Assembly (NCBI GenBank): GCA_032260385.1
Contig: JAVVEL010000002.1
Span: forward strand, 124,001-188,000
DNA from: UBA9300 sp032260385
Lineage (GTDB): Bacteria > Bacteroidota > Bacteroidia > Bacteroidales > VadinHA17
Reading direction: 5' to 3'
DNA: 64,000 nucleotides
Of this stretch, positions 1 through 7,633 are shown piece by piece. Numbering within the stretch: position 1 is the stretch's first letter; each line of letters opens with the position of its first letter. The position numbers and the translations under genes were made by a program. The notes beneath the pieces are model-generated. The model had not been told where the DNA came from, searched no databases, and saw only the letters and a program-made list of their open reading frames with translations.

Positions 1-1
1 A

Positions 2-445
2 GCAACTACTATCTGGGAAACATGGAAAGAAAGTGATAACACCTACTCAAACTGCCATCCTATGTTTGGCAGTGTTTCGGAATGGTTTTACAGGCACCTT
101 GCAGGAATAAATCCGGATCCGGAGCATCCGGGGTTTCGTAAGTTTATAATATCTCCGAAATTCCCTGATGGACTTGACAGTGTCAGGTGCAACTACAGGT
201 CTGATTATGGTGTTATAGCAGCAAACTGGAGAAAGGAAAGGGACTATAACTATTACTACTATTTAGAGGTTCCTGAGTTAAGTGAAGCAAAAATTATGCT
301 GCCTTATGGTACACGGCTGCTTAAGGTAAAAGATCTGGATAATAAAACTACAAAGCCCACAGATTCAATAAATGAAAATGGTAAATTTGTGCTTGGTGAA
401 GGGAGATATGAGATTTCCTTTGTAATTTCTGACCAAGAAAGGTAA
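2..445 (+). CDS. alpha-L-rhamnosidase (GH78 family), C-terminal end only
   Basis: This is an open frame entering from the left edge; 147 codons are visible. The start shows the conserved pattern ATTIWE..., then NCHPMFGSVSEWFYRHLAGI, the end of the (alpha/alpha)6 barrel of GH78 rhamnosidases, followed by the small C-terminal beta-sandwich. The family removes terminal L-rhamnose from plant or bacterial glycans. In Bacteroidota such enzymes are usually exported, but the signal region lies outside the window. The internal ATG at 62 is not a real start, because the conserved GH78 sequence already begins before it. The stop lies 9 bp before the next gene on the same strand, so the two may be co-transcribed. 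Confidence 0.85.
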   Translation, partial: ATTIWETWKESDNTYSNCHPMFGSVSEWFYRHLAGINPDPEHPGFRKFIISPKFPDGLDSVRCNYRSDYGVIAANWRKERDYNYYYYLEVPELSEAKIMLPYGTRLLKVKDLDNKTTKPTDSINENGKFVLGEGRYEISFVISDQER

Positions 446-454
446 AACAGAAAT

Positions 455-2722
455 ATGAATATCATGAAAAGGCCCTATTTAAAATGTATGATTACCCTGA
501 TGGCTCTTATCCTGTCCGGTAATTTCACAGCAGCACAGGAGTATGATGAACTGAAGCTTGATGACATTTACAGTGATGGTGTATATACCCAGGAAAGGTT
601 CGGTCCTGTAAGGTGGATGAAAGATTCCGAAGGATATTCCACGCTGGAGATTAATGAAGAAACAGGTGCACCGGATATTGTCAGGTATGAAGCCGGAACA
701 GGTAAAAGATCGATCCTGATCTCATCAAAACAGCTGATCCCTGAGGGTAAATCAGACCCGTTAAGGCTTGCTGATTATACCTGGTCTGAGGATAATACAA
801 AACTGTTAATCTTTACAAATACCAGGAGGGTATGGAGATATAATACCAGGGGAGATTACTGGGTACTTAACATGAAGACAGGCAAATTACAGCAATTAGG
901 TAAAGAAGTGGAAAGAACAACAATGATGTTTGCCAAGTTCTCACCGGATGCGACAAGGGTGGCATATGTAAGCAAACAGAATATCTATGTCGAAGATCTG
1001 GAAACGGGTAGAACCAGGCAGATCACCTTTGATGGTGGAAACAATATCATTAATGGCACTTTTGATTGGGTATATGAAGAAGAACTCGATTGCAGGGATG
1101 GTTTCAGGTGGAGCCCTGACGGAGAAAAAATTGCCTACTGGCAGACAGATACGGAAGGCACCGGTGTTTTTTACATGATAAACAATGTTGATTCAGTATA
1201 TTCTGTTCCAATACCCCTGCCATATCCAAAAGCCGGCACAACAAATTCGGCAGTTAAAATAGGAGTAATACCCGCTGACGGTGGTGTAACAAAGTGGTTT
1301 GATATTCCGGGCGACCCGCGTAATAATTATCTCGCAAGGATGGATTTCATTCCCGGTTCAGATGAAGTAATGATACAACAGCTTAACCGCAGGCAAAATA
1401 CCAATACTGTATGGGTGGCTGATGTTAATACCATGGAGCTGACAAATATTCTGACCGACAGGGATGAGGCCTTCCTTGATATACATGATAATATCATGTG
1501 GCTGGATAAGGAGCAATACTTCACCTGGACCAGTGAGCGTGACGGCTGGCTTCACCTCTATAAGGTGTCAAGGGATGGAAAAAATATGGAACTCATTACA
1601 AAGGGTAACTTTGATGTTATAAGCATAAGCTGCATAGATCCTGCCGGAGGTTATGTATATTATATTGCTTCACCGGATAAACCCGTAGACCGTTATCTGT
1701 ACAGGAGCAGGCTGGATGGCAGGGGAGAGGCTGAAAGGGTAACACCGGAGGGCATGCCAGGACAACACTCCTACCAGATGTCAGCAGATGCCCGCTGGGC
1801 TGTCCATACATACCAGAATGTTATTACACCACCGCGTATATCACTTGTAAGTATTGCGAAGCACAAGCAATTACGCTTGCTGGTAAGTAACCAGGAGGCA
1901 AAAGAACGTTATGAAAACCTGGGATTGAATCCCAAAGAATTTTTCAGGATTGACATAGGCGATGCAGAGCTTGATGCCTGGATGATAAAGCCCCGGAATT
2001 TTGATCCGGCAAGGAAATACCCGGTTATTATATATATCTATGGTGAACCTGCAGGTGCTACCGTACAGAACAGCTGGGGAGGAGGTGATTTGTGGCACCA
2101 GTATATGGCACAGCATGGTTACCTTATCCTGAGTATTGATCCGCGTGGTACAAGGTCGCCAAGAGGCAGGGAATGGCGTAAAATTATTTACAGGAAGATT
2201 GGTATAGCGGCTCCGCAGGACCATGCTGCCGCGGTGAGGAAAGTTATTTCAGACTATCCTTTCATTGATGGCTCAAGGATTGGTATTCATGGCTGGAGTG
2301 GTGGAGGACAGATGACTCTTAATTGCATGTTCAGGTACCCGGAATTATACAAGACCGGAATAGCGGTGGCTTTTGTCGCCGACCAGAAAAACTATGACAC
2401 CATATACCAGGAAAGGTATATGAGCACACCGCAGGATAATCCGGAGGGATACAGGGATGGCTCACCGATAACTCATGCGCATAATCTGGAGGGAAAACTT
2501 CTGATTATGCACGGCACGGCAGATGACAATGTTCATTATCAGAGTTTTGAGATGCTTACCAATGAGTTGATAAAGCATAATAAACTTTTTGACCAGATGA
2601 TCTATCCCATGAGGTCGCACGGAATTAATGAAAGAGAGAATACGAGCTATCACCTGAGGCAGACTATGGAAAAATTCTGGCTCGAAAACCTGGAACCAGG
2701 CGGAACAAAGGAAATATTATGA
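455..2722 (+). CDS. dipeptidyl peptidase IV (S9B serine peptidase)
   Basis: A 755-residue exported peptidase. Residues 1-27 form a signal peptide ending ...TAAQ. Residues about 50-480 are the eight-bladed beta-propeller (DPP IV N-terminal domain), with the substrate N-terminus-binding Glu pair in DWVYEEE (around 208-209). The C-terminal alpha/beta-hydrolase carries the triad Ser615 (GWSGGG), Asp690 (HGTADDN) and His722 (RSHGI). The spacings of 75 and 32 residues are close to those of human DPP4. It releases X-Pro or X-Ala dipeptides from peptide N-termini in the periplasm. ATG 455 is preferred, but ATG 464 would also leave a good signal peptide. The length is normal for the family. Confidence 0.95.
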   Translation: MNIMKRPYLKCMITLMALILSGNFTAAQEYDELKLDDIYSDGVYTQERFGPVRWMKDSEGYSTLEINEETGAPDIVRYEAGTGKRSILISSKQLIPEGKSDPLRLADYTWSEDNTKLLIFTNTRRVWRYNTRGDYWVLNMKTGKLQQLGKEVERTTMMFAKFSPDATRVAYVSKQNIYVEDLETGRTRQITFDGGNNIINGTFDWVYEEELDCRDGFRWSPDGEKIAYWQTDTEGTGVFYMINNVDSVYSVPIPLPYPKAGTTNSAVKIGVIPADGGVTKWFDIPGDPRNNYLARMDFIPGSDEVMIQQLNRRQNTNTVWVADVNTMELTNILTDRDEAFLDIHDNIMWLDKEQYFTWTSERDGWLHLYKVSRDGKNMELITKGNFDVISISCIDPAGGYVYYIASPDKPVDRYLYRSRLDGRGEAERVTPEGMPGQHSYQMSADARWAVHTYQNVITPPRISLVSIAKHKQLRLLVSNQEAKERYENLGLNPKEFFRIDIGDAELDAWMIKPRNFDPARKYPVIIYIYGEPAGATVQNSWGGGDLWHQYMAQHGYLILSIDPRGTRSPRGREWRKIIYRKIGIAAPQDHAAAVRKVISDYPFIDGSRIGIHGWSGGGQMTLNCMFRYPELYKTGIAVAFVADQKNYDTIYQERYMSTPQDNPEGYRDGSPITHAHNLEGKLLIMHGTADDNVHYQSFEMLTNELIKHNKLFDQMIYPMRSHGINERENTSYHLRQTMEKFWLENLEPGGTKEIL

Positions 2723-2733
2723 ATAATAAATCT

Positions 2734-3993
2734 CTATTCCTCCACCTCATATCCAACAGACCGGATATTTGATTTAATCTTCTCAAGGTCGATATCTCTG
2801 CCACTTACAGAGAGTCTGCCTCTTGTAAGATCTACCGCAACAGATTCAACACCTTCAACGGAAGAGGCTGCATTCTCAACATTTTGCTTGCAGTGGTTGC
2901 ATGTCATTCCTTTGACATTCATTGTGGCAACATTCGGCACCTTATCGGGGATGTCATCTGTTGTAGCATCCTTTTTCTTTCCAAAGAATTTTTTCATATA
3001 TCCATTGATTATCAGTAATACCAGTATGATGGCAGATCCTGCACTCAGCCAGCCTGGAAGAATTTCATGGTCATGTGACATCATGTGCATGGGCAGTTCG
3101 AACCATCTGGCGGGCAGAAATGTATTTATCAGGAATCCGAAAATTAAGGCACCCGAGATAATTGAAAAGAGATAGCCGGCCAGGCTTCTTTTACCCAGTA
3201 CTTTCGCTATCATCGTTATAGTTGCAGCATTTGTTGCCGGGCCTGCCATCAGCAGCACCAGTGCTGCCCCCGGACTAAGTCCTTTTAGCATCAGTACGGC
3301 GGCAATGGGGACGGAGGCAGTAGCGCAAATATATACCGGGATGGCAGCTATAAGTATTATTAACATTTCAAGGATATCATTGCTTGTACGGCCTGCAAAA
3401 AAATCATCCGGGACAAAGACTGCAATCAATGCAGCTATCAATAATCCTATAATAAGCCAGCCCATAATATCCTGGAGGAATTCAACAAAGGCATATCTGA
3501 ACATAGTCTTCAACTTTGGGAAAAAACCTTTCGGGAGGGTCTTGTTATTGCCTCCTTGAGAAATTTCTTCTTCTTTTTCCTTTTTTGTGAGCCTGTTGGT
3601 AAGCAATCCACCTGATATTCCTGTGAACAGGGCAATAAAAGGTCTTATTAATGCAAAGGGTAGCCCGAGCATGGAATAGGTTACCAGTATTGAATCAATC
3701 CCGGTTTGCGGAGTTGATATCAGGAATGACACTGTTGAACCCCGTGATGCGCCATTCCTGTAAAATGACAGACCTGTTGGTATAACCCCACAGCTGCACA
3801 GGGGCAGGGGTATGCCTAATATGGATGCATTAACAACAGCCCTGGTCCTGTTACGACCCATATACTGCCTTACTTTTTTCTTCGGAAAAAGGAGGTACAA
3901 CACGCCTGCAAAGAAGAAGCCCAGCAGTAAATACGGAGCCATCTCAGTTGTTATGAAATAAAGTTCGTTAAGAAATTCCTTTGCGTAGCCCAT
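2734..3993 (-). CDS. Cu/Zn efflux-type permease with C-terminal heavy-metal-binding domain (SO_0444-like)
   Basis: A 419-residue inner-membrane permease of the DUF318/ArsP-like superfamily. There are about eight to ten hydrophobic segments, with the family motif PLPLCSCGVIPTG (Cys66, Cys68) in the first half and a repeated PxxATNAATI-type segment in the second. Residues about 357-419 are a fused HMA (ferredoxin-like) metal-binding domain with GMTCNHC (Cys365, Cys368). This domain order matches the SO_0444 family proposed to export copper or zinc. The role is inferred from the family. AGGAG lies a few bases ahead of the ATG at 3993. It converges on the DPP IV gene with an 11-bp gap. Confidence 0.85.
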   Translation of the reverse strand: MGYAKEFLNELYFITTEMAPYLLLGFFFAGVLYLLFPKKKVRQYMGRNRTRAVVNASILGIPLPLCSCGVIPTGLSFYRNGASRGSTVSFLISTPQTGIDSILVTYSMLGLPFALIRPFIALFTGISGGLLTNRLTKKEKEEEISQGGNNKTLPKGFFPKLKTMFRYAFVEFLQDIMGWLIIGLLIAALIAVFVPDDFFAGRTSNDILEMLIILIAAIPVYICATASVPIAAVLMLKGLSPGAALVLLMAGPATNAATITMIAKVLGKRSLAGYLFSIISGALIFGFLINTFLPARWFELPMHMMSHDHEILPGWLSAGSAIILVLLIINGYMKKFFGKKKDATTDDIPDKVPNVATMNVKGMTCNHCKQNVENAASSVEGVESVAVDLTRGRLSVSGRDIDLEKIKSNIRSVGYEVEE

Positions 3994-4058
3994 TGATTTT
4001 ATTCTCCTCTTTGATATAAGTCAAAAGATAGCAAATTGTTCAAATCTCACCTTTTAAT

Positions 4059-4114
4059 ATCCCCCTGACTCCCTTCAGTCACCGGGCTTCTCTTCGCTCC
4101 GGCTCAAAGGGGGA
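4059..4114. repeat. REP-like palindromic element, copy A (overlaps xerD 3' end)
   Basis: The sequence runs ATCCCCCTG ... CTTCGCTC ... TCAAAGGGGGA, with complementary C5/G5 ends. The same ordered blocks occur, on the opposite strand, at 63552-63597 in this window. The xerD stop codon (4075-4077) and its last dozen codons lie within the element. Repeats of this type are commonly scattered between genes in Bacteroidota; a mobilising enzyme cannot be seen here. Confidence 0.6.
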
Positions 4115-5010
4115 ACCTTGGCCCTGGGATGATAGAGGCCTATTGTTTCCTTGAGAAATATCCTGTCGATATGTGTGTATATTTCGGTTGTTAGTATGGA
4201 CTCATGTCCCAGCATCTCCTGGACTGCCCTGAGGTCGGCACCGGCCTGTACCAGGTGGGTGGCAAATGAATGCCTGAAAGTATGCGGGCTGACCTTTTTT
4301 TTGATCCCTGCTGCTTCACATAACTCACGTACTATTGTATATATCATTATACGGCTGAGCTTTTTACCGCGACGGTTTAAGAAGAGTATATTCTTTTCCG
4401 TAATTGTCTTTAACCTGTAACGGTACTGCAAATAAAACTCAATCTGCTTTATTGTGTTTGGGTTAAGGGGTACCAGCCTCTGTTTATCGCCTTTACCGGT
4501 GACTGTTATGTATTCTTCCTTAAAATGTATATCAGTTAATCTCAGGTTAATCAGCTCAGATACCCTCAGTCCGCATCCATACAGGGTTTCAATTATTGCT
4601 TTATTTCTTTGTCCCTCAGGTTTGCTCAGGTCAATAGCTGAAATTAGGCTGTCGATCTCTTTTACTGAAAGAACATCCGGCAGCCTTGTTCCGGCCCGGG
4701 GTAATTCAACCAGGGAAGCCGGGTTCTCACTTATTTTACCTTCAATTGTCATATATCTGAAGAAAGCCCTTATTCCTGACAGGATTCTGGACTGTGTCCT
4801 GGGGTTTTTTATGTTAAGCCATTTTATGAAATCTGACAGGTCACTGAATGTAACATCCTCTGGCATTAAGGCAGTGGGCTGTTCCTCGCAGTAACTGCGC
4901 AGCTTGGCAATATCACGCAAATAAGCCTGGATGCTGTTTTCCGAAAGTGATCGTTCAATCTTCAGGTAATTCTTGAATTCTCCAATGCAATCTGTCCAGT
5001 TTTCTCTCAT
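4075..5010 (-). CDS. xerD: site-specific tyrosine recombinase, XerC/XerD family
   Basis: A 311-residue tyrosine recombinase. Residues about 5-90 are the SAM-like N-terminal core-binding domain. The catalytic domain has all active residues: Arg149 (GLRVSE), Lys173 (GKGDKQR), His243 and Arg246 (HTFRHS), His269 (LGHE) and nucleophile Tyr278 (EIYTH). The family resolves chromosome dimers at dif with a partner Xer protein and FtsK. No integrase-specific arm domain and no mobile-element genes are nearby, so a housekeeping Xer is most likely; XerC versus XerD cannot be settled from this sequence. The last 12 or so residues (PPLSRSEEKPGD) come from a REP-like element and extend the protein past the usual length of about 298. 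Confidence 0.88.
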   Translation of the reverse strand: MRENWTDCIGEFKNYLKIERSLSENSIQAYLRDIAKLRSYCEEQPTALMPEDVTFSDLSDFIKWLNIKNPRTQSRILSGIRAFFRYMTIEGKISENPASLVELPRAGTRLPDVLSVKEIDSLISAIDLSKPEGQRNKAIIETLYGCGLRVSELINLRLTDIHFKEEYITVTGKGDKQRLVPLNPNTIKQIEFYLQYRYRLKTITEKNILFLNRRGKKLSRIMIYTIVRELCEAAGIKKKVSPHTFRHSFATHLVQAGADLRAVQEMLGHESILTTEIYTHIDRIFLKETIGLYHPRAKVPPLSRSEEKPGD

Positions 5011-5028
5011 CAGATAGGTTTAACTATC

Positions 5029-5059
5029 CAAAAGTATTACTAAGTAACATAAGTTCAAA
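5029..5059 (-). promoter_or_regulatory. Bacteroidota-type promoter for xerD
   Basis: Reading on the minus strand, TTTG (5059-5056) is followed after exactly 19 bp by TACTTTTG (5036-5029). This matches the Bacteroidota sigma consensus TTTG-N19-TAnnTTTG. The start codon at 5010 lies about 18 bp past the -7 box, leaving a very short leader. Confidence 0.6.
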
Positions 5060-5177
5060 ATAACAGTTAATGCCCAGGGCTTTTAGAAAAAAAAAGCAAT
5101 GCTGGCTCCCCTGCAGAATATCTTGAAGTTTATTTTACAATGGAAGCTTTTGAGACAGTCCCTAATATCAAATTTGT

Positions 5178-5185
5178 TATCTTTG
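5178..5185 (+). promoter_or_regulatory. -7 promoter box for aroQ-pyk
   Basis: TATCTTTG matches TAnnTTTG. The predicted transcript start near 5192 falls after the possible upstream ATG at 5140 and before the ATG at 5209, which supports 5209 as the aroQ start. No -33 TTTG is found at the ideal 19-20 bp spacing. Confidence 0.45.
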
Positions 5186-5208
5186 TTTCTGATAAGCATA
5201 AACCGTCC

Positions 5209-5643
5209 ATGATAATTACAATAATAAATGGTCCAAATCTTAATTTGCTGGGAAACAGGGAGAATGAAATCTATGGCAATATACGCTTTGAAGATTATCT
5301 TCTGAAGTTAAAAAGAGTCTTTCCCGGGATAGATTTCATCTATTTTCAGTCAAATGTGGAGGGTGAAATAGTCAGTGCCTTGCAGGAGTTTTCAGGAAAA
5401 GGGGAAGGAATTATTTTGAATGCAGCTGGTTATACTCATACTTCAGTTTCTATTGCCGACGCCGTAGCTGCCTGTCCTGTCCCTGTAATTGAAGTTCATA
5501 TAAGTAATTTACTTGGAAGAGAGGAATACAGGCATAAATCACTGATTGCACCATATTGCAGGGGAAGTCTTTTTGGTTTTGGTCTTGATGGCTACAGGCT
5601 TGCTGCCGAAGCACTGCTGAATATATTAAATGATAACAGATGA
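5209..5643 (+). CDS. aroQ: 3-dehydroquinate dehydratase, type II
   Basis: A 144-residue enzyme, the usual size for type II dehydroquinases, that converts 3-dehydroquinate to 3-dehydroshikimate in the shikimate pathway. The start MIITIINGPNLNLLG is the canonical N-terminus. The catalytic Tyr22 is in the flexible loop (RENEIYGN), followed by NAAGYTHTS and the EVHISN segment with the catalytic His region. An in-frame ATG at 5140 would add 23 unrelated residues and lies upstream of the predicted -7 box. Its stop overlaps the pyk start (ATGA), so the two are translationally coupled. The other shikimate genes lie 9-15 kb away in their own operon. Confidence 0.93.
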   Translation: MIITIINGPNLNLLGNRENEIYGNIRFEDYLLKLKRVFPGIDFIYFQSNVEGEIVSALQEFSGKGEGIILNAAGYTHTSVSIADAVAACPVPVIEVHISNLLGREEYRHKSLIAPYCRGSLFGFGLDGYRLAAEALLNILNDNR

Positions 5644-7061
5644 ACTGGAAAAGAACTAAAATCGTAGCTACTATTTCTGACAAAAGAGCCGAACCTGAAT
5701 TTCTAAGGAGATTATATAAGGCAGGAATGGATGTGGTACGCATAAACACTGCCCACCAGGATATCGAAGGAACAAGGCGGGTAATGGAAAATGTCAGAAA
5801 GGTGTCGGATAAAATTGCTTTTCTACTTGATACAAAGGGTCCTGAGATAAGGACAAGCATATCTGAGGGAGACTTATTCTTCAGGAAAGGAGAACATGTT
5901 ACGGTGACCGGTGAACCGGAAACCAGAACCAACGAATCGGTGATTGCTGTTACCTACCCTGATTTTGCAAGGGATGTGCCGGTAGGGTCTCATATACTCA
6001 TTGATGATGGGATACTGGAACTTCTGGCAACAGGAAAAGATGGCAATACCCTAGAATGCACAGTACTGAATGATGCTCCCCTGGGGTCAAGGAAAAGTGT
6101 GAATGTACCAAACGTAAAACTAGACCTGCCATCAATAAGTGAAAAGGATAAGAGTTATATTGATTTTGCCATTGAGAATGATATAGATTTTATAGCTCAT
6201 TCTTTTGTAAGATCGGCACACGACGTACAGGATGTTCAGAAATTGCTGGACGAGAAGAACAGCCAGATAAAGATCATTGCCAAGATAGAAAACCAGGAAG
6301 GGGTAGATAATATTAACGAAATACTTGAGAACTCATATGGCATCATGGTTGCAAGGGGTGATCTGGCAATAGAGATACCCTATGAAAAAATACCGGGTAT
6401 ACAACGAAAGATTATTGATAAATGCATAAAGAGCCGTAAACCTGTTATAGTTGCCACACAGATGCTTCATTCAATGATTGAAAATCCCAGGCCTACACGA
6501 GCAGAGATAAGCGATATTGCAAATGCTATTTACTGGCAGACTGATGCTATTATGCTCAGCGGGGAGACAGCCTACGGGAAATATCCCGTTGAATCGGTAG
6601 AAACAATGACCAGGGTGGCCAAGGAAGTAGAGAAAAATAAGGAAAAATTTCTTGACCTCCCTGCAGGGACACTTACAGGGGAAGTGTCAGCCTACCTTGC
6701 AAAAGTGGCCGTAAAGACGGCCTCAAGGGTGGGCGCGAAGTGCATTATTTCAGATACGATAAGGGGACGAACCATAAGAAATATGTCGGCTTACCGCGGG
6801 ATAAACTATATCATGGCACAGTGTTATTCCGCCAGAACCATGCGTGAGCTGGCCCTTTCGTACGGGGTATATCCCGGTTTGCAGGAGAAGCACAAATCTT
6901 CGGAAATGTTTCTCAAAATAGCACTGGAAAACCTGCTTGAGACTCATGAACTGGAGGATAGTGACATACTTGTAGTGCTTGCAGGTAACTTTAACAGGGG
7001 GACAGGATCATCATACATTGAAGTGGGGTCCGTTGAACACCTTAAAGAGAGGGTAAGTTAA
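5640..7061 (+). CDS. pyk: pyruvate kinase
   Basis: A 473-residue glycolytic enzyme that transfers phosphate from phosphoenolpyruvate to ADP. Features include the N-terminal LDTKGPEIRT substrate loop, a B domain at about residues 70-165, IIAKIENQEGV with the catalytic Lys region, the signature MVARGDLAIEIP, and VIVATQMLHSMIENPRPTRAE, followed by the C-terminal allosteric domain. The length is typical of bacterial enzymes. It overlaps aroQ by 4 bp, so both are probably made from one transcript. Confidence 0.96.
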   Translation: MNWKRTKIVATISDKRAEPEFLRRLYKAGMDVVRINTAHQDIEGTRRVMENVRKVSDKIAFLLDTKGPEIRTSISEGDLFFRKGEHVTVTGEPETRTNESVIAVTYPDFARDVPVGSHILIDDGILELLATGKDGNTLECTVLNDAPLGSRKSVNVPNVKLDLPSISEKDKSYIDFAIENDIDFIAHSFVRSAHDVQDVQKLLDEKNSQIKIIAKIENQEGVDNINEILENSYGIMVARGDLAIEIPYEKIPGIQRKIIDKCIKSRKPVIVATQMLHSMIENPRPTRAEISDIANAIYWQTDAIMLSGETAYGKYPVESVETMTRVAKEVEKNKEKFLDLPAGTLTGEVSAYLAKVAVKTASRVGAKCIISDTIRGRTIRNMSAYRGINYIMAQCYSARTMRELALSYGVYPGLQEKHKSSEMFLKIALENLLETHELEDSDILVVLAGNFNRGTGSSYIEVGSVEHLKERVS

Positions 7062-7069
7062 ATAATTAA

Positions 7070-7108
7070 CACCTTATATTGGTCTGATTTTTGATGCCAC
7101 ATAAGGTG
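7070..7108. promoter_or_regulatory. 8-bp inverted repeat between pyk and the next gene
   Basis: CACCTTAT (7070-7077) and ATAAGGTG (7101-7108) are perfect complements separated by 23 bp. No U-tract follows, so this is not a standard Rho-independent terminator. It could be an operator or an RNA hairpin in the leader of the gene at 7126. Confidence 0.3.
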
Positions 7109-7125
7109 CTAAATCCTCCTGAATA

Positions 7126-7608
7126 ATGATTAAATTTTTAACACTGTATATTTTATTATTGCTGCCTCATCCAGTGCATGTTTCAATGTCGAGCATGGAA
7201 TATATTCCCCAGGATGAAGGATACAGGATTACGGTGAGGATGTTCAGCGACGATCTCTTGCTTGATCTCCTTAGTCTTTATCAACTGCCCGGGGAACATA
7301 TTGCCGATCATGTTTATACCGGCCCGGATGATATATTTGAAGACTATATCAATAATAAGCTAAAAGTAAAAATTAACGGCGAGCAGTTAAAGGCAAGTCT
7401 TCTGGAAACGGAGAAACTGGAAATTGAGACTATTATGCGTTTTTTTCTGGAATACGGCTGGGAGACAAATAACATTGAAATTAGTAATACAATCTTAACG
7501 GATATACATATGGACCAGGTAAACCTTTTTATCTATAAGGATGAAAACAACGAACTGGCTTTTCGTTTTACAGTTAATTATTTAAACGAAAAGATAAGCC
7601 TGGAATGA
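7126..7608 (+). CDS. small exported protein, DUF6702-like
   Basis: A 160-residue protein with a hydrophobic signal sequence (about residues 1-19). It then shows the pattern VSMSSMEYIPQDEGYRITVRMFSDDL, which resembles the small Bacteroidota DUF6702 family, whose function is unknown. The rest is predicted alpha/beta with no cysteines or catalytic motif. It sits between pyk and a large sorted surface protein, 25 bp ahead of the latter and on the same strand, so co-expression with the surface protein is plausible. The family call rests on recognising the start of the mature protein only. Confidence 0.6.
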   Translation: MIKFLTLYILLLLPHPVHVSMSSMEYIPQDEGYRITVRMFSDDLLLDLLSLYQLPGEHIADHVYTGPDDIFEDYINNKLKVKINGEQLKASLLETEKLEIETIMRFFLEYGWETNNIEISNTILTDIHMDQVNLFIYKDENNELAFRFTVNYLNEKISLE

Positions 7609-7633
7609 AAAGTTATATCGTAATGTAATATAA

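Noticed and set aside
4075..5010. Phage or conjugative integrase marking an integrated element
   Set aside because: Size and motifs fit a housekeeping Xer protein, and no tRNA, attachment repeats or mobile-element genes flank it.
5140..5208. Longer aroQ start at 5140
   Set aside because: The added 23 residues are not part of the family, and the -7 box at 5178-5185 lies inside them.
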